NCBI GenBank assembly: GCA_920105625.2
Contig: OV050030.1
Coordinates: forward strand, 63,028,322-63,092,321
Source: Clusia tigrina
Lineage: Eukaryota; Arthropoda; Insecta; Diptera; Clusiidae
Direction: 5' to 3'
Length of the DNA: 64,000 nt
Below the pieces are notes generated by a model. That model worked only from the letters and a program-made list of their open reading frames with translations, did not search any database and was not told the origin of the DNA. Within the stretch, counting starts at the first letter, position 1; each line of letters starts with the position of its first letter. The translations under genes and the position numbers were made by a program. Shown here piece after piece: positions 11,891 through 23,087 of the stretch.

Positions 11891-13198
11891 TATCGGGTTT
11901 TTCAATAAGAGCGCTACAAAAGTTTTTTTAAATAAAACAAAACCGGTTTTAGATATCAATTAAATTCTTTATTCCTGTGAAAGTACGTTCGATGCCATTA
12001 TGTATGGAACTCAATTTCTTTTGCATGGCCACCACGGGCACGCTTGCAGAAGTCCAGAAGCTGAACCCAATTTTCAACGGTTTTCAAGCATAAATCGGCC
12101 ATTACTCCTGCAATTTCACGTTCGATATTCGTACGAAGTTCATCAATCATCGGTGGCTTGTTGGCATAGACCATAGACTTGACGTAGCCCCACAGGAAAT
12201 AATCTAACGGCGTCAAATCGCACGACCGAGGCGGCCAATCGACTGAGCCGTTTCGTGAGATAACACGTTCACCAAACTTGGTTTGCAGTAAATTGATTGT
12301 GGCATTCGCTGTGTGGCTTGTGGCGCCGTCCTGTTGGAACCACATGTCCTCCAAGTCCATATTATCCAATTGGGGCCAAAAATATTCGGTTATCATTGAA
12401 CGGTAGCGATTCGCATTCACAGTAATGTGCCGGTCTTGATCATCACGGAAGAAGTACGGCCTAATGACGCCGCCGGCCCATAAACCGCACCAAACCGTAA
12501 TTTTTTCGGGATGCGATGATGACTCATGGAGTACGTGTGGATTGCTGTCTAACCAATAACGCATATTTTGCTTATTGACGAAGCCATTCAGCCAGAAATG
12601 AGCCTTATCGCTGAAGATGATTTTCCGATGAAAATCCGAATCATTTTCAAGTTGTTGCTCAGCCCAATTCAGGAACATACGACGCTTATGGTGGTCAAGC
12701 GGCTTCAGTTCTTGCGTCGATTTGATCTTGTAAGGATGCAGGCCAAGATCTTTTCGCAAAATTCGCCACAACGACGTCACAGAGATGCCCAACGCTTGAG
12801 AACGACGTATGAGAGACACATTTGGCCTTTCTTGAACTGAAGCCTCAGCGGCAGCAATATTCACGACACTACGGGCACTTCTTTGTCTCACTGGCACGGG
12901 AACATTTTGTACTGTGCCTGTGGATTCAAATTTTTCCACTAGACGCTCAATTGTTGATCTGCTAGGACAATTATGACGACCATAAATTGCACGTAGCGCT
13001 CTTAAAGTTGAGGCGACTGACTCCGAATTTCGGTAGTAAAATTTAATAATTTTGGCTCGTTGTTGGCTCGTATGTCTTTGCATGATGAAATGGCAAACCT
13101 TACTGAAGAGAAATGTCAAAAGAGCGGGTAAAAATATGGCGTCGTTTGCTGTCACTATCGATTTACTTTTGTAGCGTTTCTTTTGAAAAACCCTTTAT
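11891..13198 (-). mobile_element. DD41D (rosa-like) mariner, near full length
   Basis: About 1.3 kb element bounded by imperfect inverted repeats of roughly 30 bp. The left end reads GGGTTTTTCAATAAGAGCGC and the right end, reverse complemented, GGGTTTTTCAAAAGAAACGC; both continue as TACAAAAGT. TA dinucleotides sit at both ends, as expected for the TA target of the IS630-Tc1-mariner superfamily. It encloses one open transposase frame on the minus strand. A second, internally deleted copy in the same orientation lies at 30.2-31.13 kb, and a terminal piece in inverted orientation at 30.0-30.11 kb. Confidence 0.85.
11998..13083 (-). CDS. mariner-family transposase, DD41D type
   Basis: Transposase that would cut and paste the surrounding element at TA sites. 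The start chosen is the Met at 13083 (MQRHTSQQRAK), where similarity to the helix-turn-helix N terminus begins; an upstream Met at 13155 would add 24 unlikely residues. That gives 361 residues, normal for the family. Visible parts are two N-terminal helix-turn-helix segments (to about residue 115), the first catalytic Asp in IIFSDKAHF, the second in WFQQDGATSHTA, and the third in CDLTPLDYFLWGY. I count 41 residues between the second and third Asp, the spacing reported for the basal rosa mariners of tephritids. Oddity: the first motif reads SDKAHF where SDEAHF is usual, so activity is doubtful even though the frame is open. Confidence 0.88.
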   Translation of the reverse strand: MQRHTSQQRAKIIKFYYRNSESVASTLRALRAIYGRHNCPSRSTIERLVEKFESTGTVQNVPVPVRQRSARSVVNIAAAEASVQERPNVSLIRRSQALGISVTSLWRILRKDLGLHPYKIKSTQELKPLDHHKRRMFLNWAEQQLENDSDFHRKIIFSDKAHFWLNGFVNKQNMRYWLDSNPHVLHESSSHPEKITVWCGLWAGGVIRPYFFRDDQDRHITVNANRYRSMITEYFWPQLDNMDLEDMWFQQDGATSHTANATINLLQTKFGERVISRNGSVDWPPRSCDLTPLDYFLWGYVKSMVYANKPPMIDELRTNIEREIAGVMADLCLKTVENWVQLLDFCKRARGGHAKEIEFHT

Positions 13199-13254
13199 AA
13201 AAGAAAATTATACAGCTAATGAATTAAGGTTGGTAAGAACTGAAAAGAAATCAA

Positions 13255-13365
13255 AGCCCGCATCACAACGGGTGCTAGAGAGGGCGAGAGACGGCAAGAG
13301 AGAGCTGTGCGAGGCAGTGCGAGATAGCGCGAGAGAGAGCGAGAAAGGGCGAGAGAGAGCAAATC
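13255..13365 (+). repeat. GA-rich imperfect simple repeat
   Basis: Imperfect tandem gcgagaga / gagcgagaaa units right of the mariner. Low-complexity purine-rich DNA; the open frame across it has no coding character. Confidence 0.6.
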
Positions 13366-13573
13366 AGATCCCAATATAACCTAATATCTAAGACACACTT
13401 TAGAATTCATATACTACAACACACACTATTCACCCGAGCAACTGCGAAAGGAGTGGCAGTGCATTAATTATAAAGAAAAACATTGAAAATTACGAAGAAC
13501 TCAACTTAAGTAATAATATGTTTCAAACTACCACTATCATAGTAAAAAAAAACACGCCTCTCTCTATCACTGG

Positions 13574-13730
13574 TGTGGCGACATCACTACCCCCACCTAG
13601 TTGTCGGGTACGGCACCGCAAGCAGACGCTTGTTCCACACGCCATCTATTGACGCGCTGTCGCTGCCGCACATAGTTTTCATGGCAAGCGGAAACAGCCT
13701 TTCTGGTCTGCCGAATTTCGGACTTTGGAG
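13574..13730 (+). repeat. 5' LTR (truncated) of CsRn1-like gypsy element
   Basis: Starts TGTGGCGACATCACTAC and matches the 3' LTR from 16884 base for base with scattered substitutions for about 155 bp. After GCCGAATTTCGG it switches directly into gag coding sequence. The U3-R-U5 remainder, primer-binding site and start of gag have therefore been deleted. Confidence 0.85.
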
Positions 13731-16700
13731 ACCATATCTGAGGTCGCCGATGTACTCCGCACGGTGCCTGTGGCGGGTAAGTACTACTCTCTAAAGGCGG
13801 CTATCCTCCACCGCCTGACCGATTCTGCAGACCGGCAGATGCACAAGCTGCTCACTCAACTCGAGTTGGGGGACAAAAAGCCGTCTCAACTGCTTCGACA
13901 GATGCGGATTCTAGCGGGAGACCGCGCGTCGGATGACGTCATCCCCGTTAAGTGGCTCGACTTGTTACCGCTGCCAACTTGCTAACTGCTTAAAATTCTA
14001 AAAGCACCAGTTCGGAGGAGCTCGCCGCAGTGGCCGACGAATTGGCTGACATTGGACCAACGGTGACAGCTATGTCACCTCCGCTCTCGTCTCCGAGACC
14101 CTGCTCTCCATTCGCAAGCAGATCGTCGCATGATTCCACGGGTAATTCCGTGCACGCAGAGCTTGCCGCGCTGCGCCAGTCAGTGGCACAGCTTGGCGTT
14201 AACGGGGGAGAACCAGGAGCTGCTGCGTAAGATTACGCCCCCACTTCAGAGTGGTCGCGGTGATACCCGCAGCCCCAGCCGGCACCGCGATCGCTCCACA
14301 ACGCCTAGCCAATGTTGGTATCACCGTAAGTACGGAGCCGCGGCGCAGTTGTGCCGACCACCGTGTGCCTTTGGCGCCGTTGCCGTAGTGGCCGCAACCT
14401 CGACTCCGTCAGGACACTAACGCTGACTCCGTCAGGACCTAGGCAAGCGACGCCGGCGTACCACCAACCGAGAGAGCCTCCACATAATCGACCAGACGAC
14501 GTCCACGCGCTTTCTCGTAGATTCGGGTTCAATGGTCTCCTTACTCCCGAGGAGAACAGTTGCCCACAATTTGCAGCGGAACGACTTCACGCTGTACGCC
14601 GCCAACTTATCGCCGATCGCCACATTTGGACAGCTCACGATGAAACTCAACCTTGCCCTACGGCGAGTCTTCACTTTGTCGTTCATCGTGGCGGACGTAC
14701 AGACAGCTATTCTGGGAGCAGACTTCCTGGCACATTATGGACTTCTGGTAGACCTATGGACTCTCTGACCAATATCGCGGCAACAGGCCGCATTGACTCA
14801 GTACACATCTGTGGCATCTCCACAGTGGCTCGCATTGATGCACCTGTGGCACCATATGGCGACCGGTATAGAGAGCTCGTCCAGCGCTTCCTGCAACTGG
14901 CTTCACCAGCAGGGGTCATGGCCACGGTACCAGACTTGCCGGTACAGCACTTCATCGTCACTGAGGGCTCTCCCGTTTTCAAGCGCCCCAGTAGACTCAT
15001 CGATGAACGACTCGCTGCAGCCAAAGAAGAGTTCGCCAACCTCCTCGACAAGGGGGTGGTACGTCCATCATCGAGCCCATGGGCTAGTCCGCTGCACATG
15101 GTACCAAAGCCGAATGAAAGCTGCCGAGCCACTGGCGACTACCGCCGCCTCAACGCGTGCACCTTGCTAGATCGATACCCATTACCGTTCATCGAGGACC
15201 TGATCCAGGAGAGCCGGGGAAAAGTCTTCTCTGTAATCGACCTGCAGAAAGCCTTCTACCAGATCCCGGCTGCCAAAGCTGACATCCCGAAAACGGCTGT
15301 CACAACACCATTCGGCCTCTTCGAGTTCGTGGGTATGCCATTAGGCCTGCGTAACTTCGCGCAAACGCTACAGCGGGTAATTAATCATCTGCTGAGGAAA
15401 CTCCCCTTCGTGATGGGTTAGCACAATTCGAAGAAGAAGGCGGCGATCAGCTGGACGACGCAAACGGAGCAGGCATTCCAGCGGTGCAAGGCGAGTATCG
15501 CAGCGGCTACAGATTCAGCATTTCTCTCGCTAACTGTGCCAATTAACTCGCTTTCGCTACGCAGCAACGGTCACACACGACAACGCCGAGGCAAAGCCGT
15601 CAACTAGACTACATCCTCCAGTGTAACGCTCGATTCCTATACATTCCTCGGGGAGACAATTTATTTATTTAGCCTGAAACAAGCCGCTGATGTAGAACTG
15701 CCTCACCTGCTGGAGAACCCGCGTATCCAACGTTTTCAACGACAGCGAGATCTACTGTCTGGTTACCGATGGGGCGACACGGCCCTACTTGCCACCCAAC
15801 CTGCGTCGAGTGGCGTTTGGCATCGTACACGGATCATCTTACTCGAGTGGTAGAGCAGCGGCGAAACGACTGGTGGCAAAATATTTGGGGCCAAGCATGC
15901 ACAAAGACGCGCTCCGCTGGGCCCGTGAATGCCAACCATGCCAACGCGCGAAGGTCCATCGCCACAATCGCGCCGAGTTACAGAGCTTCGGGGTTACAGA
16001 CGACAGGTTCTGCCATTTACATGTAGACTTTATCAAGCTACCGCTGGTGAGAGGATTGTCGCACAGCCTGACCATCATCGACCGCTTTTCCCGATGGCCA
16101 GTGGCTGTCCCACTGCCGGACATCCGAGCTATAACCGTCGCACGAGCTTTATTCGGCAGTTGCGTCTGCACTTTCGGCACGCCACTTACCATCACTTCCG
16201 ACCAGGGAGGTCAGTTCGAGGGGGAGCTTTTCACAGCCCTCGCTAAAATGATAGGTGCGAACCACATCCATACAACGCCTTACCACCCGAGCGATTACAC
16301 CGCGCACTAAAAGCGGCATTGATGTGCAGCCCAGAGACACCATGGCCGGACGCCCTGCCAACAGTGCTGTTGGGTATACAGACTGCGTACAAGGACGACC
16401 TCAAAGCGACTCCAGCCGAAATGTATTTCGGCACCCGGCTTCGCCTGCCTGGGGAAGTTTTTGCCCACCATGATGACTCTTGCAACAAACCGGTTTTCGT
16501 CGAGAAGTTGCGTAAGCTGGTAAAAGCAATCAAGCCGGTACCTGCGTCGAACCACTCGAGATAGATTCCATTTTTCTTCAAGGACTTGCGCATCTGTACA
16601 CACGTATTCTGCAAGCTGGACAAAATCCGGAGGCCACTCGAGCCGCCATATACGGGCCCCCATAAGGTAATCCGCCGAGTCAATGACAAGAGTTTCATCA

Positions 16701-16790
16701 TAGACTTGAACGGCGTTGAGAAAACCATCTCTACGGACTACTTGAAGCCGGCCTATCGCCGCCATCACAAACGACAGCTGATCACCTGAC
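13725..16790 (+). pseudogene. CsRn1-like gypsy Gag-Pol, deleted and frameshifted
   Basis: GC-richer than its surroundings. Gag is present from 13725 to about 13985 (ELGDKKPSQLLRQMRILAGD), truncated at its N terminus by fusion to the LTR. At about 14313-14372 lies the variant zinc motif CWYHRKYGAAAQLCRPPC, typical of CsRn1-clade Gag. The protease is near 14515-14750 (LVDSGSMVSLLPR), in other frames. The RT spans about 14870-15420 (SPWASPLHMVPKPNES, GDYRRLNACTLLDRYPLP, SVIDLQKAFYQIP, TPFGLFEFVGMPLGLRN) and stops before the YxDD palm. A deletion then joins it to a tethered RNase H scrap near 15430-15530. Integrase follows at about 15790-16790: the zinc-binding Cys pair (ECQPCQRAK), HVDFIKLP, TSDQGGQFEGELF, and GPHKVIRRVNDKSF near the C terminus. 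The segment carrying the catalytic Glu is lost near 16300. Clearly dead. Confidence 0.9.
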
Positions 16791-16867
16791 ACATCAACCG
16801 GGGATACAACCGGCACCCCAGTTAGAGGCAAAACCGACAAAGCGGGTATCGTTCTCCGCGCCGAACA

Positions 16868-16883
16868 CTGGGGGAGGAGTACC
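16868..16883 (+). promoter_or_regulatory. polypurine tract of CsRn1-like element
   Basis: TGGGGGAGGAGT lies immediately before the 3' LTR start at 16884, the expected place for plus-strand priming during reverse transcription. Confidence 0.7.
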
Positions 16884-17206
16884 TGTGGCGACATCACTAC
16901 CACCACCTAGTTGTCGGGTACGGCACCGCAAGCAGACGCTAGTTCCACGCGCCATCTATTGACGCGCTGTCGCCGCCGCACATTGTGTTCATGGCAAGCG
17001 GAACTAGCCTGTGTTGGCTGCCGAATGTCGGACTTTGTGTTTCCGGCCTTTTCATGTATTTCTCTCTTTTCGCAGCGCTGGAACCGGACGGACGCTCGAG
17101 TACCGCTCTCGCATCTTTTTTCATTTAAGGCATCGTATTATATTTTATATTTATTAAATAGAACTTAATATTGTTTTCCTATTGTTTATTTACTGGCAAC
17201 GCTATA
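16884..17206 (+). repeat. 3' LTR of CsRn1-like gypsy element
   Basis: Begins TGTGGCGACATCACTAC directly after the polypurine tract and shares about 155 bp with the truncated 5' LTR at 13574. The right end is set where CGCTATA could be a decayed mirror of the CGCCACA expected opposite TGTGGCG. That boundary is tentative because no clean target-site duplication is visible. Confidence 0.75.
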
Positions 17207-17440
17207 ATCGAGCAAATAGCCAAATATATTGCCCCCCGAGATACAATATATCTTTCAGATCTTATATGCATAAATACAAATTTATAATGGGTGGAGACTT
17301 CAAGGCGAAGAACACATACTGGGGGTCCCGCTTAATTACGACAAAGCAGCACGAGAAACGGGATGTGAGTTTATTTCGGCAGGAACTAAGACGAGAAATA
17401 AGTACCATCAAAAACGAATCAATGAATTGATATCTATCAG
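17207..17440 (+). pseudogene. jockey-type endonuclease fragment
   Basis: Short remnant whose +1 frame reads FIMGGDFKAKNTYWGSRLI (about 17281-17338), the GDFNAKHxxWGSR block of jockey-clade apurinic-like endonucleases. No RT follows, so it is an orphan scrap beside the LTR. Confidence 0.75.
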
Positions 17441-17599
17441 AGTTAACAGTTGTTAAAAAAGGCGACTTTTGGAAATGCAAAATAAAAATGCCAAGCTGCC
17501 ATGAATATTTGTTAATAAGCATGTCAGTTAATATATACCGTCCACATTTTGCTTAGTGTTTAGTGGAACCCACATCTACATAACCACCACATTACATCA

Positions 17600-17860
17600 C
17601 TATCCATTAATTCCGAGTTAGGTGTGGTGCTTGTCCAAATGGGCTCATATAGCAATCTGGTTCTGTAACTTGGTCCAGACTATACTTCAGCAAAGTTTCA
17701 TTAACAATATCCTATGGTCTTGAAAAAAAAGTGGCTACAGACGGACAGAGGGACGGAGGGACAAAAATCAAAATTGCTGAGAAAGTAATTCTGATACTTA
17801 TTTCCATACCTTCCACGCCTCCTTTTTGTAGTTGAAACCCCTCTCAACCGTACAAACATC
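17600..17860 (+). repeat. fragment of the dispersed ~1.2 kb repeat
   Basis: Shares landmarks with the copy at 10.1-11.3 kb: gcaatctggttctgtaactt (17653-17672), the cagacggacagagggacgg block (17738-17757) and CTACCATGCCT-like sequence near 17812. Confidence 0.6.
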
Positions 17861-17959
17861 GAATATCCACAGGTACTTAAATTATCTTTAAATAGATCTG
17901 AGAAACATTTTGGCATAGCTTGGACCAATTTTCGATTTTTTTCAGGAGATATCCTGGCC

Positions 17960-18640
17960 GATTCAAGTGGGAAGACATCTTTCAGCATAGATTTTGACGT
18001 TATATGATGATCTCATAAATCTTCAATGGGATTGAGGTCTTGCGTTTGGGGAGGTATGTGCAACTGTTCTGATACATTATAAAAGACCTAAAGCTTCACA
18101 ATATCAGCGGTATACTTCGGGTCGTTGTTTTGTTGTAACCCAAGTCTTTCCGCACTCTGATCTCAATTTTTTTTTAAGCACGTTGAGGTATCCCATTTAT
18201 CCATAATGCTTTCAATAAAGACTAACTTTGCCACTCCTCTCACCGCCATGCACCACCAAACCATCACACTACCGCCATGCTTTATCGTGGGCACTTCCTT
18301 TATTTAAGGAAGTGCTCGGCTTTCTCCACATCAGTTGGCGTTTCTCCCAAAAATACAATATTTACTCTCATCGGAGAAAATTACTCGTTCCCAGAACTCT
18401 GGAGTCTTATTTATGTGCTCCTTAGCAAACACAATTCTGTTGTCTGTTGACTAGTGATATGAAATGCTTTTTACGGGCGACTTGGATACGGAAATTATTT
18501 ATTTTTAAGACGTTGCAGATAGTGTCACTACTGCAAATCTTCTTTTTAAATATTTCATCAACATCTTTAGCAACTTTGTGCCAAATATCCTAGAATTTTT
18601 TGCGCGGACTGCACAATAAAACGCTTCTCTCCGCTCCGGA
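17960..18640 (-). pseudogene. Tc1-type transposase remnant
   Basis: Reading leftwards across frames, Tc1 blocks appear in order: a decayed FSDESKYCIF (first Asp, about 18375-18345), GGSVMVWWCMA (about 18275-18243), KLVFIESIMDKW (about 18230-18195), QQNNDPKYTADIVK (second Asp region, about 18145-18100), then IPPQTQDLNPIEDL with the Glu of the DD34E triad (about 18055-18015). Stops and frameshifts are frequent, so the copy is a fossil. Confidence 0.8.
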
Positions 18641-19790
18641 GCTTACTTACGCTCAGAACACCACTATAAAATGCCAACTTCGCGTCTGCATACTTAACAA
18701 TAATTTTCCTTGATCGTTCCCGGCAGAGGAAAACCGAAATATTAGCATAGCTTTAAGTCTTTTGTAGTAGGAATTAAATTGAGAAAAAAAATTAATTCAG
18801 TTTTTACTGTAGGTCTGGAATAATATAAAATTAAAGTTTTAAGAGAATTGAGAAAAATTCTTTGCATAGCAAAAACACGATAAGCTAAATATAATTTCAG
18901 GTGTCAAAAATACACTGGTAATTAAAATTCTAAACTACTTATATTTAATTTTAGTACTCAAACTTTTTAGATAATGCTCACAAAAATATTTAACGCTTCA
19001 GCCTTATTTAATATTTTATCACAGATTTGTTTTACCCTTTCAAATATAATATATCAATTTAATACTTGTAATGTGAAATAGCATCGTTTATATAACATTT
19101 GAGTACATTTTTTGCACTAAAAGTACAAAAAAAAAAACGAAATTTTGCTAACATATTTATCAGCCCATCTCATGGGAATTAAATTTGTCTACAGGTGTGC
19201 GTTTTTATATTGGTGTCCCCATTTATACACATAATTTATCCTTTTGTATTTTAGCCTATACTCTACCAAATGAGCACACATATTTTGTAGTGCTCAAGAG
19301 GCCAAATAAGCACTAAAAATCTGAATTTAGTACTAATCGAACTAGAAATATTTGAATTTCTGGTTCCCATCAAAATTTAAGAGAATCGCTTTATTATTTG
19401 TGCGAGTTCCGGCTGCAAATTTAGCAAGCTTAGTTTGACAACGCATCTGGCCGACAGTTTGTGCAGGGGGAATAAGGCATGGATGTTGGGCTCTATGCCG
19501 TAATTGCTTATTTCTGCAGCTGCTGGGTGGGGACCTCCTCTCTGTCCCGTAATTGCCAGGCTGTCGGTAGTGCGACTTTTACCTCCCAGTGGTGTCTGCT
19601 GGTAACAGGATGTGTAGGTCATGTCTCTGACAGGATCCTGGCTAAATTTAGTCGGGCGAGGAGAGTAAACTCTTTAAAATCCCCAATCCTAACGTGGAAC
19701 AGAATATGCCGATGGTATGCGTGGCTAGGGGGTGACTAATTTCAAATATGCGGACAATGACAATGCGAAAGCCGCCAGCAAAAGGCAGCC
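18640..19790. other. AT-rich spacer leading into non-LTR element
   Basis: No convincing gene. From 19400 the base composition rises to that of the following non-LTR element, so the right part may be its decayed 5' region. Confidence 0.4.
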
Positions 19791-22132
19791 CTCTGCCCAA
19801 TACATTTAAGTGGCAAAAGGAGTCAAGATGGCAGTATTGGCAAGGGACTATCCTACTACAGTCCAGACAACTGCCCAAATGGACTCTATTTTAAACTCGA
19901 TAGAGGAGAAAATACTGGAGCAAAACACCGAGTCGGTGAAGCCAGCATTTTTGGGCTCTACCTTCAAGGCGGGATATCTCATTCTGTATTGTAAGGATAA
20001 TATAAGATAAGGACTATAATATAAGATAACTTTGCTGAGTGGATTAATGCGACATCCTTACAAATGATACCGTGGGGGGTGCCTCCCTGTGGCCCGTAGA
20101 GAAACTCAAAGTAAGGCTTAAGGGTGCGGATACCATGGAGGAAGAGCTGATTAAACAGCTCAGCGCGGTTGAGCTCGAGGAGGAGAACGAATCCAGTTCT
20201 CACGAAGACTCCACTCCTAAGAAAGCCCCAAAATGAAGTGCCTTCAAGCAAACTTTCAGCATGCAAAAGCGGCCACGGCGGAGCTTAGCAGAAGGTTTGC
20301 CGAAGGGTTCATTCAAGAATCCTTGATACACAATTGCCGTGTACCAAGCCTAAACATTAAAAAATTCACAAGTAAGCTATGATAGAACAGAAGCCAAACC
20401 TAGGGCACCTGTAAAATTAAATACTGATATGAAATTTTCGCCATATACAGAATTCATGGATGGCGACACGGCAGCCGTAATAATAGAGGCTCAGCTGGAT
20501 GATAGTAGAATAGAAAACTGGTGGAGCACTGTAAGGTCCACATGAATCCATCATTGGCTGTGATGCAAATGCCCACAACACAGTATCGGGCAGTACGGAC
20601 ACAAATAAGAGAGGTGAGTTACTTCTAAACTATTTAATAACTACCAACTTATCGATAGCAAATAACGGGGACGAACCAACCTTTGTTACCTCGACTAGAA
20701 GGAAGGTTTTAGATATTACCTTGACCACGAACAGAGCAATGGGCCTGGTGGAGGAATAGAGGATCATGGATGAGGCCTCAATGTCTGACCACAGACATAT
20801 TTTATTCAATCTAATGGACTCGAGAAGAGCATTGTGCTCGATCGAAGCCCCAAGACGACTGACTGGGGAAGATACTCCGAGGGTCTAGCGGCGAAATTGT
20901 CAGAACACAGAATAGATATCGTCAACACAGAGGATCTGGAGGGGGCGGTAGCGGTCCTGACTGACCAGATGGTATCCTCATTTCAGGAGTGCTGCCCATT
21001 AAGGTCAAGTCATCAAATAAGAGGGTTCCCTAGTAGAATGCACACCTGAATAAACTGCGGGGCGCAGCCAGGAAAGAGTTTAATAAGGCTAAAAGGACGA
21101 ACGACTGGGAGAAGTACGGGAGTGCTTTGACGACCTATAACAGGGAGTTAAGAAAATCCAAGAGGGCCTCATGTAGAATCTACAGAGATCTCTATCAAGG
21201 ACGAGTTCGGGCACACTAAAAAGCCGTGACGGTGCCTTCACTACCGACTTTTGGGAGACACTAGAGCTTATTCTGAGAACTCACTTCCCAGACAGCACGT
21301 TTAACGAAACAGGCAGGATTATCCCTAGCGTTAGGGGTATCGGCCACGGTGAGCGGGGTGGTCCATCGGTAAATAGAATAATTAGCTTTGAAAGGGTACA
21401 ATGGGCCATAGGCTCCTATCAGTCGTACAAATCTCCGGGGCCGGACGGTATATTTCCAGCCATGCTGGGAAAGGGTTCGGATGTGCTAACCAGACCTAAA
21501 TTCTAGCGGCTTCAAAACAATAGGATATGCGAATGACTTGGTAGTCATCGTGAGAGGCGACCATGAAAGGACCATGGCGAACATGAAGCAGAAGGCCTTA
21601 AGTAAAAAGGAGCCCTGGTGTAGGCGGAAAGGGCTGTCAAATCAACTCAAATAAGACTATGGTAGTTTCCTTTACGAACAAAAGAAGCTTTGTTGTTCCG
21701 GATTTGGGGGTTAGTGGCACGGTCGTGCCCCTAAGCACAGGGGGTAAGTATCTGGGGATCACCCGGGACAGTAAACTCACTTGCGGGCGCATCTGGAGCT
21801 GGTGATGGCGAATGCCACTCGCTCATTAACAAATCCTGGATCAAATGGACATAGCCCTCGACTTTACAAGAGTCCTCTTTCCAACAAAGCAGCAATGGGC
21901 TCTAGGTCCTTCGTGGGTGAGCGATGACTCACAAAAGTGGAACACTGATGGATCAAAAACGTCTACGGGCGTGGGCGCGGGGATAATGGGGCCTAGAGCA
22001 CACATCTCACTCTCCTTATGCAATGATGCGAATGTGTTTCAAGCCGAATTATTTGCGATCCTGGAGCCGGTGAACATCCTAAATAACAGACAACCTATAA
22101 GAGTTAAAATCAATATACTTATACAAATATAA
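19790..22132 (+). pseudogene. RNase H-bearing non-LTR retrotransposon (I/LOA-like), 5' part
   Basis: Reads rightwards through many frames. An ORF1-like piece (KPAFLGSTFKAGYLILYCKDN) spans about 19810-20010. The endonuclease follows at about 20540-20790 (IIGCDANAHNTVSGST, LDITLTTNRAM, SDHRHILF). RT finger blocks are at about 21405-21480 (YQSYKSPGPDGIFPAML). The core of the RT is then deleted, and sequence resumes at the palm as GYANDLVVIV (about 21528), where YADD has become YAND. Next come FTNKRS, GGKYLGIT, and an RNase H domain starting WNTDGSKTSTGVGAGIMG (about 21942-21995) with FQAELFAI (about 22039). RNase H is interrupted at about 22132 by a mariner element and resumes at 23086. An RNase H after RT points to the I/LOA/R1 side of non-LTR elements rather than jockey proper; the exact clade is uncertain. 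Confidence 0.85.
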
Positions 22133-23087
22133 AGGGTGTCCCAACAAGAGCGCAAACCGGGAAATGACTGATGCAGCAATTGAATTGTTTCTCTGGCTGT
22201 ATGACATGTGGCGCCGTCTTGTTGGAACCACAAGCCCCGCCACATTCATTTCTTCAATTCGAGGCAAGAAAAAACTGGTTATCATTTCACGATACCGAAC
22301 ACCATTGATTGTTTGCGCTTCACGTGCCTCATTTTCATAAAAAAAAGGTCCAATGATTCCTCCAGCCCAAAAACCACACCACTCAGTGTCACGTTGAGGA
22401 TGCATTTGCTTCTCGTGAATCACTCGAGGATTTTCCTCACCCCAAATGCGACAATTCTGCCTATTGACGAAGCCATCAAGATGGAAATGGGCCTCGTCAC
22501 TGAAGATGATTTTAGCGGCAAAATCAGCATTTTCATGTTGTCTCTCCAATACCCAATTAACGAACTCCCTTCGCTGTCCATGGTCAGCTGGCTTCAGTTT
22601 CTGAGTCAATTGAACTTTGTATGCATGAAGATGCAAATCTTTCGTCAAAATTCGCTGCATAGTGGATTTGGAGACACCAATTTGCTGAGCTCGGTGTCGA
22701 ATTGAGGTGGATGGAGTTTGAGCGACATCATCACGTACAGCTGCGACATTTTCGGTCGATCGACCTGGTCGATGGCACGTTGTTGTCTACATCACTAACA
22801 GACCCAGTTTCGGCAAATTTATCCATTAATCTCTTTACAGTTGACTCTTTTGGAGCATTATTCTGACCCCAAATTGATCGCAATTTGCGAACTGTAGCCG
22901 CAAAACTTTCACCATTTTGGTAAAACAATTTCACAATGAGAATGCGTTGTTCATTCGTGTAGTGCTCCATTTTTACTAACCTCGTACCTTCTACTAGCAA
23001 ACAATAACAATTGTTCAAATGTCAAACAATGACACTTCGAATGTTGCCAGATTTAAAAATTGCGTTCTTGTTGGGACACCCTTTACA
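22131..23087 (-). mobile_element. internally deleted mariner nested in non-LTR element
   Basis: About 950 bp with inverted ends: left AAGGGTGTCCCAACAAGAGC, and right, reverse complemented, AAGGGTGTCCCAACAAGAAC, one mismatch in the first 20. Each is preceded by TA, the family's target. The minus strand encodes broken transposase: N terminus EHYTNEQRILIVKLFYQNGE (22971-22912) and a C-terminal part from 22660. The latter holds IIFSDEAHFHLDGFV (first Asp) and, in a shifted frame, GLWFQQDGATCHTA (second Asp, about 22238-22197). The third Asp segment is absent because the element jumps from HQSFPG to its end. It is related to, but distinct from, the DD41D mariner at 11.9 kb. Confidence 0.88.

Noticed and set aside
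14707..16906. Long frames on the minus strand of the CsRn1-like element
   Set aside because: GC-rich codons of the plus-strand pol leave the opposite strand open by chance. No domain is encoded.
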